Assembly: GCA_043228905.1 (NCBI GenBank)
Contig: JBHGNT010000008.1
Coordinates: 7,502,001 to 7,566,000 of the forward strand
DNA: 64,000 bases
From: Azolla caroliniana
Taxonomy: Eukaryota; Polypodiophyta
Direction: 5' to 3'
The translations under genes and the position numbers were made by a program. The notes under the pieces are model-generated. The model was not told the DNA's origin. It did not search any database and saw only the letters and a list, made by a program, of their open reading frames with translations. The stretch's first letter is position 1. Each line of letters starts with the position of its first letter. This document shows positions 11,258 to 22,189 of this stretch, one piece after another.

Positions 11258-12480
11258 TTAATTTGCATCCAGTCCCACCGGACCCCTATCCAAATTCTGG
11301 GACTTGTCGGCCGCTGAACTGCTTGCCGTCGCGTCGTTCTTGTCGTTTGCGGGTTCGTGCTCCCTCTTACCGGCTTCGCGCTTACCGATTGCTAAACGTG
11401 TTGTCGTTACTTCCGACTTATCGGTGTCCGGTTCTGTGTCGGCCTTTACTTGTTCAAATGGGTTTCTTGGCATGAGTCCATTGTATGGTTTGAGTCGGAA
11501 CCCATTGACCCATTTACCCAGAACCTCGCTGGCGAGTGTCCCTAACTGGTAGGAACCGTTGAACTCCCGCGTGATCCAGTATGGTCCGGTCCACCGAAAC
11601 CGTAGCTTCCACAGCATCTTACCCGTCCGAGTCTGGAATACTAGTACCGGCCTACCGATTTCGAACATCTTTTCGTTCCCTTTTCGGTGACGATCCACGA
11701 ACGCTTTCCTTCGTCGTTGCTCTAGTTCTAGGTGCATGATGCTAGCTAGCCGGTGTTCTTCCAATTCGCATAGCGCGACTAACCGGATCGTTTCCGATTC
11801 CTTCTCATTTAGGCGTTCCCGAATCTGTATTCGTAAACTCGGTACCTGGAACTCGACCAACATCATTGCCTCCAATCTGAATGTTAGGCGAAACGGTGTT
11901 TTGCGGATACTTGTCTTATATGCCGTTCGATAGGCCCAAAGTGCACTGTGTAGCTTTGTATCCCAATCTGTCCGGTTCTCATTGACGATTTTTCAAAGGA
12001 TCTTCTGTAGTGTTTTATTTGTTGACTTGGCTAATCCGTTGGCTTGCAGATAATAGGGAGTGCTCCGTTTGTGCACCACCACATAGAATGTTGTCAAACT
12101 TTCCACTACTTGCCCTAAAAAGTGCCCACCTTGGTCACTTATTAGCTCTATCGGACATCCAAACCCGCACCAAATGTATTCATATAAAAAATTTGTCATG
12201 GATGTCGTGGTATTGTCGCGTAGCGGTTTGGCTTCCACCCATTTTGTGCAATAATCCGTAGCAACAATCACGTACCGATTGCCGATTCTCATTGCTGGTG
12301 GTTTGAATGGACCGACAAAATCCAGCCCCCATTTCTGAAATGGTTCTAACGGTAGCATGGGCTGGTGAGGCATCCTGGCTTGTTCGGTTGGTTGGCCCAT
12401 TCGCTAACATAGGTCGCATTCTTTAGCGTACCGAACTGCATCCTTCAATGTTGTTGGCCACCATAGTCCACTCTGCCATA
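11258..12480 (-). pseudogene. Integrase of element 2
   Basis: The catalytic core lies at 12,400-11,993, with the first Asp in WGLDFVGPF and the second in ISDQGGHF; the third position is Lys in GLAKSTNKTL. The C-terminal part (11,875-11,258) has RWTGPYWITREFNGSYQLGT and KWVNGFRLKPYNG, then an acidic tail. A stop near 11,990 separates the two. The zinc-binding N-terminus is in a shifted frame near 12,480-12,420. In an intact element this protein joins cDNA to host DNA. Confidence 0.88.
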
Positions 12481-13748
12481 TTTTCCTTGCCATAGCGTCT
12501 CCGACATAATGTCCTCCAACCACTCTGCAGTGTGCTTCGCGCAATATTATGTCCTTTTCGTCGCCGCCATATGCCATCTGCGCCTTTGTGGTATAGTGTG
12601 TCCTGTAATAGACAAAAGTGTCGGCTTTGAACCGCTAAGCGTTTCCTCTCATCTCTGTTCATCTCCTCCGGAGGTAAACCGGTGCTCAGAAATTGGTGCA
12701 TGTTGGTGAGCCACTTGTCTTCCTCTGCGACCATACCATCCGTTGTCGTTTCTGCTGTGACTCTAAACAGCTCGTCATCCGGGAACTCGTTTGCGACGCC
12801 GTCACCGGTTTCGCCGGAATCTAACCGGCTCAAATAGTCTGCTACCGCATGTTGTATGTCGGGTCGGTGGAATATCTCGAACTCAAATTCTTGTAATAGT
12901 AACGTCCACCGGGCCAGCTTACCGGTGAGTGATGCTTTGGACACCAAATAGAGGAGCGTCGAATGATCTACGTGAAAGGAAAATTTCCTTCCCAACAGAT
13001 AGTGTCTAAACTTGGTGACACTGTATATCATGCCCAAGGCCTCCCTTTCCGTTGTGGAATAATTACGTTCCACTTGGGACAGCTTCCGGCTAGCATAATA
13101 CACTGGCCGGTACCACTTCAGTTCTGTAAGTTGCATAAGCGCACTCCCGATTGCGATGTCGAACGCGTCAACGAACACATGGAACTCTTTAGACCAATCC
13201 GGAGGTTGCACCACCAGTGCTTGTGACAAGAGTACTTTTAGTGCCCGGTAAGCCTTGTCTTCTGTGTCCGTCCATTGGAACGGTGTCCGATGTACCGCGG
13301 CATGCAATGGTGTAGCTAGGTCTGCCAGATACCAGAGCATTCGGCTATGCCATCGAATTTGTCCTAAGAACCGGCTTAATGCCTTTACCGTGGTTGGTGT
13401 CGGTGCCTCCAAAATGGCTTTGACCTTGTCCGAATTCACTACAATACCGTCCTTGCTCACGATGTGGCCAAGTAACGCTCCGTTGGACACTCCGAACACG
13501 CATTTTGCCGGGTTAAGGCTTAGCCGGTAAACCCTACATTTCTCCAAACATAGTCGAAGGTGCTGAAGGTGATCCCCTTCCCGGCTATAAATAGCGAAGT
13601 CATCCAAGAACACCTGCATGAATGTCGGAATGAATTCTTCGAATATCTCCATGATGATCCGTTGGAAGGTTGCCGGCGCCGTTTTCAGTCCGAACATCAT
13701 AATTACGGCAACAAAGACTCCCCATTCGGTGACAAAAGCGGTTTTCTC
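12423..13748 (-). pseudogene. Reverse transcriptase (C half) and RNase H of element 2
   Basis: Frame 13,700-12,423 has MMFGLKTAPATFQR, the active site FLDD in MQVFLDDFAIYS, LNPAKCVFGV, and LGQIRWHSRM. The RNase H begins with FHVFVDAFDIAIGSALM, and EREALGMIYSVTKFRHYL and HVDHSTLLYL follow. The usual Asp-Ala-Ser-Asp of RNase H reads Asp-Ala-Phe-Asp. It continues the frame of the 15,299-13,749 segment; the only break between them is one TAG at 13,749-13,751 where element 1 has Gln. Confidence 0.92.
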
Positions 13749-15299
13749 CTAGTCGTCGAGGTGCATCCGGATCTGATTATAGCCATTGAAACCATCCAGA
13801 AAACTGTACACCTCATGACTGGCGACCGCATCCAAGACTCCATCCGTGAATGGAAGTGGGAATGCGTCAGTTACCATAGCCACATTCAATTTCCGGTAGT
13901 CGATGCAAACTCTTATCTTACCGTTCTTTTTCGGTACTACGATTATCGGACTGAGCCATGTGGCTTTCTTTACCGGTCGGATGAAGCCAACCCTTAGCAA
14001 CTTGTCGATTTCTTCTTTGACTTTTGCTGCGTAATTCGGGTTCATCCGGTAACGCCGTTGCGCTACCGGTTTGGCGTCTTTACTCAGATGTATCAGGTGT
14101 TGATACAACTGAGGATCGAGTCCCCGCATGTCCTCATAGGACCAGGCAAACACATCGCGAAATTCTTTTAGGAGTGTGATCATTGCCGTTTTGTTCTCTA
14201 GGGTCATTTCCTTGGCGATGTGAACCGGTCTTGCGTCCTCTGTGGTACCTAGGTTTACCTCTTCTAGTTGGGATGCTTTTACACGCTGCGACACCGCCAT
14301 TTCTCTTTCTAGTGCCTCATGTGCTTGTTGTAACTCCCGGATCGCTTCTTTATCCGGTTCCTCGTTGGTCCCGTCCGGTTGCAGTATGTATGGTGATACT
14401 GCTTCGGCTACATCAATTTCGAATTGCGGTACGATCTTCGGATTTTCCTGTAAGTATTGATCGACCTCTTCGTCCGCCAATCCTTCTAGCATGTTGACAC
14501 ATTCCGCATATAGCGGCGTCAATTCCTTGCCGGTACCCGACTGTGGTTGAGTCGGTACTCGCACTTTCGCTTTTCCATGCCGGAACGTAATTATATTCTT
14601 CCTCCAGTTTTGCTTGATGTGTGTTGTTTTCAACCAAGGGCGTCTCAACAATAGTGGGTAAGCTCCCTGAGCCTGTAGCTGGAGAACTACTGCCGAAATG
14701 CGAAATGTGTGACCCTCGATGGTCACTTCTAGATCACGTATTAATCCGGTCGGCCATACTGAGCTTGTGTCTGCCATCCGAAGCCAAAACAGGCATGGTT
14801 CCCAGTCATTGATTCCTAGAGTGTTACACATTTGGAGGCTGATCACATTCACGTCTGATCCTCCATCGATAATCGTGCCGGGTAGCTCTTTTCCTTTCAT
14901 GATGGTTGTGATTGTCGGACTGCTCACGTCTACCATTGTCGGTCCTTCCTCCGGATATGAAAAGAATGTTGGAGCCGGTGGTGTGTCGGCTGCCGTCATT
15001 CCTGTCTTCAGTCCTGCCGTGAAGCGTGGTACCAGTTGCAATAGCCGGCCTAACGGTAGCGTTATTTGGCATTCTTGTAACGCCTGCCATGTTGGGTTTT
15101 CAGGTTGCCCTAAGCCGGTGAGCTTTTCGGCATTCTCCTTTTGTTGTTTGAGCTCTGCCGCATTCCGCTCGTTTGCCTTCTTCACCCATTCGGTTGCTTG
15201 CTTCCAGATGGCTTCTTGAGTTTCCCACTCCGTGGCTTTGCCTTTTGATCTTGTAGTGACTTGTTGTAAGTCCGCGACTGCCGTGTCTACCATGTTCAC
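13749..15299 (-). pseudogene. Protease and reverse transcriptase (N half) of element 2
   Basis: A 516-codon open frame ending in a single premature TAG at 13,749-13,751. It starts at the gag junction block VTTRSKGKATEW. The protease core GTIIDGGSDVNVIS lies near 14,890-14,850 and the RT entry block KLLRVGFIRPVKKATWLSPI near 13,960. VCIDYRKLN and YSFLDGFNGYNQIRMH follow. D-G-G replaces the more usual D-S/T-G. Except for the one stop this part is remarkably intact compared with the third ORF and gag. Confidence 0.92.
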
Positions 15300-17190
15300 C
15301 GTAGGTCGCTTGTCGTAGCTCTTCGTCGGACATTGGTTACTATATTGGCCTTCTTGCCACCAATAATAGCAGTACGCCTTCCGTGTGTTGCTGGATTCGG
15401 CGTTTATGCCCGCACCCGGTTGAGGTCCTGTGGTAAGTTCTTGGTTTTGGTCCGGTTGGCTGCTTGGAGCGCCCTTTTCCAGTTCCCGTGGATGGCCCCC
15501 CTTTTTGTTGAAATGACGTTTCTTGTTGAAATTCTTTTTGTTTCGGTAACCTTGACGAGGCTGGTCGTCATACTTGCCATAGTCGTCCCGTCGTTGGTTG
15601 TAACCAGGGGAGTGATCCCGGTTGTATCTCTCGTACTGTCCACTATAGTCCCGGTATCTATCCTGTCTGTCATACCGGTCATAAGCGTCTCTTCAATCAT
15701 TGCACCGGAGATCTTGTGTCGGCCGGTAGCGCTCCTCTCGTCGCCAGCGTTCTTCTTCTTCCTCCTGGTTGCTTCGTGGTTCAATTTTCCGGACCGGTGG
15801 TGCTTGCCGATTTAACAAGTTATACTCACACCGTTCCATTGTGTGACTTCTAGAGTGGTAGAGCAAGCATTGGGAACGCATGGTGCATTCCAACGCCGAA
15901 TGTCCGGCATTCAAGCATGTCGTACATTGAATTGCTTGTCAGAAGCGGAGGTCCTCATCTGTTGCTAGTGCACGCTGAAGGGCATGTCTTACATTGAATT
16001 GCTTACCGGAAGCGGAGGTCCTCATCTGTTGGTAGTGCACGCTGAAGTGCGCCCATGGTTAGCCATGAACTTGATTTTTCCATTTCCCGAACTCGGTCGA
16101 TCACTTGATCTATGTTGTTGGTGCGGAAATCAATGACGGTGCACACCGTTCGTAAGGGTTCCCGGAGTGCTACTAAGAATATGGCCTTTGTTTCTTCCTC
16201 CGATGGTGCCCGACTAAGCTGACTGTGGATCCGTTGGAACCGGATGACAAACTGTTGAATGTTCTCCGTTGGTTCCTGCCGAATAATGTAAAATAGGCCT
16301 ACCATTTCCCGTTGGTCCATCTCCTTGTGAAAGAAATGCAAGAATTTGGTCTTTAATGCTTCAAACGTGGGGATGGTGCTGGGATCTTGTGTTCGGTGCC
16401 ATCTGGTGGCCGGTCCCTCCAAGGTCATGCCGAACTCTGCCATTTTTTAGTGTTCCTCTTCGGTCGCATTTAAGCGTTGGGACACATGGTTTGCCTCCCA
16501 GGTCTGCTAAAACGCATGGACGTGGGCTTCCGCATCCGGATCATCCCGGTATCTGGGATTTTGGAACAGCATATCGTCGTCTGGTGTCGGTACGCGGGCT
16601 GGTGGTGTCGGTGGTCTTTCCTCCTCCGTTGTCGGCGTCGGAGGTCTTGCCCGCTCCTCTGTCGGCGCCAGAGGTCTTTCATGTTCCTCTTTCGGTGTTG
16701 GAGACCTCTCCTCCTCGACTTCCGGTGTTGGAGGTCTCTCTTCCTCGACTTCTGGTTCCGGAGTGTGCTCGACTTCCGGTGACGGAGGTTCTAGCCTTGT
16801 CAATTCTGGTTCCGGTGTCAGCAAGGTATCTGACTCCTCATCCTCCGGTCCATTTGGGGTGTCGTTACTGCTGTGGTAGTTCGTATGCACGTTGTATTCC
16901 CCTTCCGAATCCAATTCAAAAGCCGAAAATGTTTCGGATTCGCCTTCGCCCACTGCCAATGCATGAAGAAGGGATTCCGCTTCCCGAATGCTGCTTAGGC
17001 TGCTTCCTTCGTCCGGGTAGTCGTTTTGTTGTGAATGAAGTGACTCCTTGGCCACTCTCCGAATCACCTTGGAAAATGAGCAATCCGCTCTGATTTCCTC
17101 TGCCACTTGCTGGAAAGCCTCTCGCTTCCTCAGCCGTTCGGCAAGTCTCCTTGCTCGCTCTATAACCGGGTTGTTCATTGGTCTAGTCAT
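15300..17190 (-). pseudogene. gag of element 2, with Pro/Glu repeat domain
   Basis: Start chosen at 17,190 (MTRPMNNP), about 50 nt from the candidate primer site. After a basic helical N-terminus comes an acidic region and then about six repeats of an E-E-R-P-P-T-P type unit (about 16,790-16,560). The capsid block MAEFGMTLEGPATRWHRTQD starts at 16,443. A 67-bp tandem duplication (15,916-16,049) shifts the frame. An Arg/Tyr/Asp-rich tail (15,700-15,500) follows, then a degenerate knuckle CYYWWQEGQYSNQC near 15,370, in which the second Cys is Trp and the His is Gln. Two stops lie at about 16,507 and 16,447. Confidence 0.82.
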
Positions 17191-17222
17191 CCATTCCCAC
17201 CGTTGTTCGCTGCGATTGTGTA

Positions 17223-17238
17223 GGAATCCTGGTCACCA
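17223..17238 (-). promoter_or_regulatory. Candidate primer binding site of element 2
   Basis: On the minus strand, 6 nt after the inner end of the family C LTR fragment, lies TGGTGACCAGGATTCC. The starting TGG (pairing with the tRNA CCA end), the short spacing and the position ahead of gag fit a PBS. I could not match the rest to a particular tRNA. Confidence 0.5.
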
Positions 17239-17244
17239 AAAGGT

Positions 17245-17501
17245 TGTTGTAGGTTTTAGGGTTAGGGTTAATGGTAATGATGATTGATAATGATGAAGAT
17301 AGACATGGTGTAATAATGAAGATGGTGGAGAGTATGATGGTGAGAGAGATCATGAAGATGTTGACAAGCATTGAGAAGCATTGTGGGGTGGGGGGTGGTG
17401 CCTAGAATGGCTCCACCCCCCTCCCAAGGGGGTTCAACGTAAGGGAGACAGAGACAGAGACAGAGATGTCAAAGAGAGAGAGAGAGAGAGAGAAATGATC
17501 A
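17245..17501 (-). repeat. Truncated family C LTR inside element 2
   Basis: Matches the first half (plus-strand reading) of the family C LTRs at 19,078, 20,783, 23,253 and 29,777. It includes the telomere-like TTTTAGGGTTAGGG, the GC-rich hairpin (17,390-17,421) and the GA repeat. It stops exactly where the right LTR of element 2 begins. On the coding strand it is the R-U5-like half of family C, lacking U3. Confidence 0.9.
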
Positions 17502-17943
17502 TGTTATTCCTTAGGGCCGGACAATGGCCTAACACAGGGTGTCTACGGAAGACACTTCACCAAAGGGGTGCTACGGCAAGATAACTTAAGACATAACGAT
17601 TAATCAGACTTAATTGGTTACTTAGCAATATGGTATTAGACTTGATACACGTGTATGATAGAACAATTAGCACAGAATGGTAATCAATACTTAAAGATAA
17701 AACAAGAAGCTCTATTAATTATCTGTCAAAGTTTTACATTGTAACCGGGCCTTTATATAGGTCACCGGTGTTGAGTACAAAACGGTGCTAACCGGCACTT
17801 GTTCGGAACTGGTCCGGATCCGGATCGGCATACCGATTCCGGTTCGTCCGTTCACATCTCATAAACTACTTAATTATTATAGATTCCGAATATACAATCC
17901 CTTTCACATTCTGGTCTTTAACTCCTTTGTCGGCCGGGTAACA
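17502..17943 (-). repeat. 5' LTR of element 2 (right copy)
   Basis: 442 bp direct repeat of 7555-7996 with TGTTA/TAACA ends, followed by TSD TTTCT. On the minus strand CTATATAAAGG lies near 17,757-17,767, giving a TATA box upstream of gag. Confidence 0.93.
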
Positions 17944-17948
17944 TTTCT

Positions 17949-17974
17949 TCTCTATCTCAGTACTATTCCTGACA
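17949..17974 (+). repeat. 5' LTR of chromovirus A, right remainder
   Basis: The final 26 bp of the LTR, ending CTATTCCTGACA. It continues 7554 once element 2 and one copy of TTTCT are removed. Confidence 0.93.
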
Positions 17975-17988
17975 GTTTGAACTGATTT
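17975..17988 (+). promoter_or_regulatory. Candidate self-priming PBS of chromovirus A
   Basis: GTTTGAACTGATTT directly follows the LTR. There is no TGG start as for tRNA primers. The 12 nt at 17,977-17,988 are the exact complement of AAATCAGTTCAA at 26,220-26,231 in the 3' LTR, 33 nt after the first T of TATAAAAGG. Confidence 0.65.
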
Positions 17989-18128
17989 CTCCTCCTTCCG
18001 TCTCCTCCTTTCCTCCTCTTCCTTTTATCTTCTTACATATCCCCTTTTTTCCGATCTTCTTTCCGGTTTCCCTCATCTTCTTACCCCTTTTTTCCCTTCA
18101 TACTAATCCTCTTATCCTCCCTAGTAAA

Positions 18129-19753
18129 ATGGAAACTATTATCGCTCAGGAATACCAATCTGTTTTCTCATAGCTCTAGTGCTTAAAAGAGAAATTTGTA
18201 GCACTAGAACAAGAAAATCACCGTTTGTTGGGGGATCTTCAACAAATAGTGCTGGAAAAACAACAACACGGGGAGCTGACGTTACGTGTACAACAACTTG
18301 AAGTGACTATTGTATCACTACAACAACAAGGATCAAGCACTCAAGGGATTCACAAGGAACCCAAGATCGGTCTTCGAGCAAAAATTTGATGGGACCCGAT
18401 CACAGTTTAGAGGTTTTCCGCATCAGGTACGTTTAGTGATTCAAATGCATCCTTCTCGATATCCCACCGATGCATCACGAGTGGGACTAGTAGGCACTCT
18501 ACTTAGTGGCTCAACATTGGCATGGTTTGCTCCGTTGTTAGAAAAGGAATCTCCATTACTAAACAATTTTGAAGAATTTATAAGTGAGTTTAAAGCCTAT
18601 TTTGGAGATATTGACAACATAAGGACAACAATCAACAAAATCCAACGATTACACCAAGGTGATCATCCAGCCTCCGCATACGCTGCAGATTTCCGCCTAC
18701 TCGCCGCCGATATCCCTTGGGATGATCAAGCATTGACGGAGCAATTTCGTTATGGTTTACGCAACAATGTCAAGGATTTACTCTTGACCTTCCCCAAAGA
18801 ACCAAAGTCATTAACAGAAGCAATAAGTCGCGCGGTGAGATGTGACAACCGCCTTTTCGAACGACGTTCGGAACGGCAATTCCAGATGCCGAGGGCAAGA
18901 TCAAAGCCCACCTATGCCTCAGTGGTAGCGAAACCTTTTTTGAGGGAGTCATATAATGCATCTCTAGTGAATACTCGGACTCCGATGGAGATTGACACTA
19001 CACGTCATCGTAGACCATTATCGGAAGAAGAAAAGCAGTGGCGTCGAGCAAATCGACTATGTCTTTATCGCAGTGGATGTTATAGGTTTTAGGGTTAGGG
19101 TTACTAATAATGATAATGATGATGATTGATGATGAAGATAGACATGGTGTAATAGTGAAGATGATGAACAGTATGATGGTGAGAGAGATCGTGAAGATGT
19201 TGTCAAGCATTGAGGGGCGGGGGGTGGTGCCTAGAATGGCTCCACCCCCCTCCCAAGGGGGTTCAACATTAAGGAGGAGAGAGAGAGAGAAAGAGAGATG
19301 ACAAAGAGAGAGATTGAGAGAAAAATGATCATTGTTTTCATTCATTCCCCATAAGGGGTTAAATAGGTACAAAGGGGTAGATCCACAAGGGTGCAAGCCC
19401 CTTTGGCATTCACACCAAGTCACTCACTCACACCTCTTTGTATCTACCACACTCACACTCATAATCGTATAAAATCACACATACATATCCACACATTACA
19501 TCTTTCACCCTCACTTATCACACTTATCAATCACTCGTACATCTTGTACGGTAATAGTGGACCAGGGGATATTGCAGTAAATTGTCCCCATAGGCCAAGA
19601 AGACAGGTAAACCAAATGTTTGCTAGTTCTAATTGTACTAAACCCGAGTCTATTTCAGTAGGAATATCTAATAGTACTAATAGTACTAATAGCCCAAATC
19701 TAGTGAACAAATTTGATGTCCTTAATCAGTTAGAAGAAGAGTTAAACGACTAA
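18129..19753 (+). pseudogene. gag of chromovirus A, interrupted by a solo LTR
   Basis: Starts at 18,129 (METIIAQEYQSVF), with a stop a few codons later and a frame change near 18,340-18,390. The coiled-coil N-terminus and the capsid region (FRGFPHQVRLVIQMHPSRYP, LAADIPWDDQALTEQFRYGL) match gag of chromovirus B closely. The family C solo LTR (19,078-19,556) splits the zinc knuckle between its first and second cysteine pairs. The remaining gag, GPGDIAVNCPHRPRRQ to QLEEELND, runs from 19,557 to the TAA at 19,751-19,753. Confidence 0.92.
19078..19556 (-). repeat. Solo LTR, family C
   Basis: 479 bp with target duplication GTGGA on both sides (19,073-19,077 and 19,557-19,561). It begins TGTTATAGG and ends TAATA, mutated from the family TAACA. 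It includes TTTTAGGGTTAGGG and the 13-bp GC-rich hairpin (19,219-19,250). No internal sequence remains, so it is the product of LTR-LTR recombination. Strand is given by analogy to the coding strand of element 2. Confidence 0.93.
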
Positions 19754-19785
19754 ATTCAGCCAAAATAGGAGCCGTTTGGTTGGAC
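19741..19785 (+). promoter_or_regulatory. Candidate -1 frameshift site, chromovirus A gag-pol
   Basis: GTTAAAC at 19,741-19,747 is in the gag frame as G-TTA-AAC, two codons before the gag TAA. The pol frame, at -1, is open through this point. A partly decayed stem (19,754-19,761 with 19,778-19,785) follows after 6 nt. It is intact in chromovirus B. Confidence 0.6.
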
Positions 19786-20782
19786 AGCCCTAGATCTGTG
19801 CAGCCCATTAGTGGTTCCATTCCATCTAAGCAAGTTAGCAATGTGTTTGTAGCCCAAGTAATAGTTAGTACTAAAAGGACCCCTCCAGTACATGTCTTAG
19901 CACTTCTAGATTCCATAGCCAATTCTTGTTTCATGGATAGGAATTTTGCCCAAGCTCATCAAATATCTCTCAGAAAACTCCCATGTCCAGCCTTTGTAGT
20001 AGTCATTGATGGTCGTCCCATTGCTTCCGGAAATATCATAGAAGAGTCAAAGCCCGTTAATATTGTCCTAGATAATCTAGCGCGTTTAGTATCATTTAAT
20101 ATAATTAGTATCCCAGAACATCCCATTGTTTTAGGATTACCATGGTTCGAATTACATAACCCAGACATAGATTGGAGAACAAGAGAAATCTGGTATCGAC
20201 AAGCCCGAGGATCTACTCATAAGATTGCAACCATTTCGCTACATCAATTGCGGGAAGAAGGATTCAAGGAAGAAATGTTTCTCTTCGCAATATCAGTAAA
20301 ACCACCCTCCGACACCACTAAAGAGGAGTCCACCGTTCAACTTCCAAAGAAGTATCATTATTATGCCGATGTGTTCGATAAAGTACAAGCCAATACGCTT
20401 CTTCACCATCGATTGTATGATTGCCCCATCGATTTACAACCGGGAAAAGAGCCACCATGGGGACCGATCTACAATTTGTCACCAACCGAGCTAGAAGTCC
20501 TTCAAGCCTATATAGAGGAGCATTTGGAAAATGGTTTCATTCGGCATTCGAAATCTCCAGCCGGCGCACCCATTTTCTTCGTCAAGAAAAAGGATGGATC
20601 ACTTCGTCTCGTTGTAGATTATAGTGGCTTGAATAAGGTCACCATCATAAATAGGTATGCACTTCCCCTTATCTCAAGTCTTTTAGAACGGATCAATGGT
20701 GGAAGGTTCTTCAAGAAGATCTACTTACGGGGAGCATATAACCTCGTATGGATCCGAGCAGGAGATGAATGGAAGACCGCGT

Positions 20783-21223
20783 TGTTATTGGTTTTAGGGT
20801 TAGGGTTAATGATGATAATGAGAAAGATAGGAATAGGGTTAACAATCATGGTAGATTGATAATGTATGTGTGATGATGATGGTGAGAGATCATGAAGAAC
20901 AAGACAAGCATTGAGGGGTGGGGGGTGGTGCCTAGAATGGCTCCACCCCCCTCCCAAGGGAGTTCAACGTAAGGGGAGAGAGAGAGAGAGAGAGAGAAAT
21001 GGTTATTGTCTTCATTCATTCCCGATAAGGGGTTAAATAGGTACAAAGGGGTAGATCCACAAGGGTGCAAGCCCCTTGGGCATTCACACCTAGTCACTCA
21101 CTCACACCTCTTTGTCTCCATCACACTCACACTTACATTCACACTCATAATAGTATAAGATTACACATACATTACATCGTTCACCCTCGCTTATCAGTCA
21201 CCCATACATCTCGTACGGTAACA
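20783..21223 (-). repeat. Left LTR of family C element
   Basis: 441 bp, direct repeat of 23,253-23,693. Telomere-like GGTTTTAGGGTTAGGG near its left end, hairpin arms 20,920-20,932 and 20,939-20,951 around loop TAGAAT, a GA repeat, and TATTTAACC on the minus strand at about 21,029-21,040. Confidence 0.95.
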
Positions 21224-21316
21224 CAATATGGCACGCCCGTGGGAGAGTGCCTTGCACATCGATCCCACATGCCTAGATCATAATCTTTCTTCGACCGGAA
21301 TTTCCATCAGTGCTCT

Positions 21317-21533
21317 CAACGATCAACTCCCTCGATCGGAGCGCTTGACTCGAACATCTCTGTCGGTCAGCGAATCTTCTGCGACACGAACATTCTCGTT
21401 CTGTCGACTTACGAACTTCGATAACATCAACGATCAACTCCCTCGATCGAAACGCTTGATTCGAACATCTCCGTCAGTCAACGAATCTTCATCGATACGA
21501 ACATTCTCGTTCTATCAGTTCACGAACTTCCCC
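21317..21533. repeat. Two-copy tandem repeat, about 111 bp, in family C interior
   Basis: Copies start at about 21,317 and 21,428, each with CAACGATCAACTCCCTCGAT and, about 75 nt later, CGAACATTCTCGTTCT. No function is visible. Confidence 0.8.
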
Positions 21534-22189
21534 CCAAAAGAACTGTGAAAATACGGAAAAAACTGTGAATTTACCAATTTTCTATTATTATTATTATTAC
21601 ATATTTTCCTCCTATTCTCGTAGCCGGAAACAATGTTCGTCTTTTCTTCTTCTTCTTCTTCTTGTGTGTCATATCATGTCGTTTCTCTGTTTCTCTCTTC
21701 TCTTCTTCTTCTCCTTCTTCTTTTTATCTGTTCTTCTTCCGTTGCGACTGTTGTATCTCCTTCCTCTCTCTATTTCTCCATCTTCTTCTATGCCTTTCTC
21801 TTTCTTATGTGTTCTAGCTTCGTCGATGTTGTGGTTCCCATCTTCTTCGTTAACCTGACATTCCTTCTGCTCCCCATTGCTATTGCTTAGTAGCGTCTAT
21901 CAATTTTGCGTCTCTGTCGCCAGCACCATCGCCGTCTTTGTCCGGCCCATCTGTCATTTTATGGCCGACAGTTTCTTGTTTTTTTTTTCCCTATTTCCGG
22001 CAATCCAGCCGTTCGCGAGTAAGGTTGTTCGTTCTTTCTCTCCTTTCAAGGTCTCGTCGTCACTGTCTCTGTTTCTTTGTCTCTATCTCTTTGTCTCTAT
22101 CGTCTACCGGCCACTCGTGACAGTTGGTTGTCGTTGCTCCTCTGTCCATCGCCGACATTGTCCGGTACTTCATTTCGGCGTCAATTGTC

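Larger units (their letters stand above)
7555..17943 (-). mobile_element. Ty3/gypsy element 2, complete with LTRs and TSD, minus-strand genes
   Basis: Two 442-bp LTRs (7555-7996 and 17,502-17,943), each beginning TGTTATTCC and ending GGGTAACA, flanked by the 5-bp duplication TTTCT (7550-7554 and 17,944-17,948). By eye the LTRs differ at roughly 20 sites, mostly transitions, so the insertion is moderately old. Genes run on the minus strand: gag (17,190 to about 15,300), protease-RT, RNase H, integrase and a third ORF ending at 8050, 53 bp from the left LTR. Next to the right LTR lies a piece of a different LTR (family C, 17,245-17,501), so the 5' end is chimeric. Confidence 0.95.

Noticed and set aside
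13560-15219. Plus-strand frames opposite element 2 pol
   Set aside because: Antisense shadows of the clearly conserved minus-strand protease and RT.
19110-19301. Short Met-rich and Ser-rich frames in family C LTRs, also at 17,183, 23,197 and 29,675
   Set aside because: They recur only because the LTR recurs and lie across a GA microsatellite and the hairpin; no gene-like conservation beyond the LTR itself.
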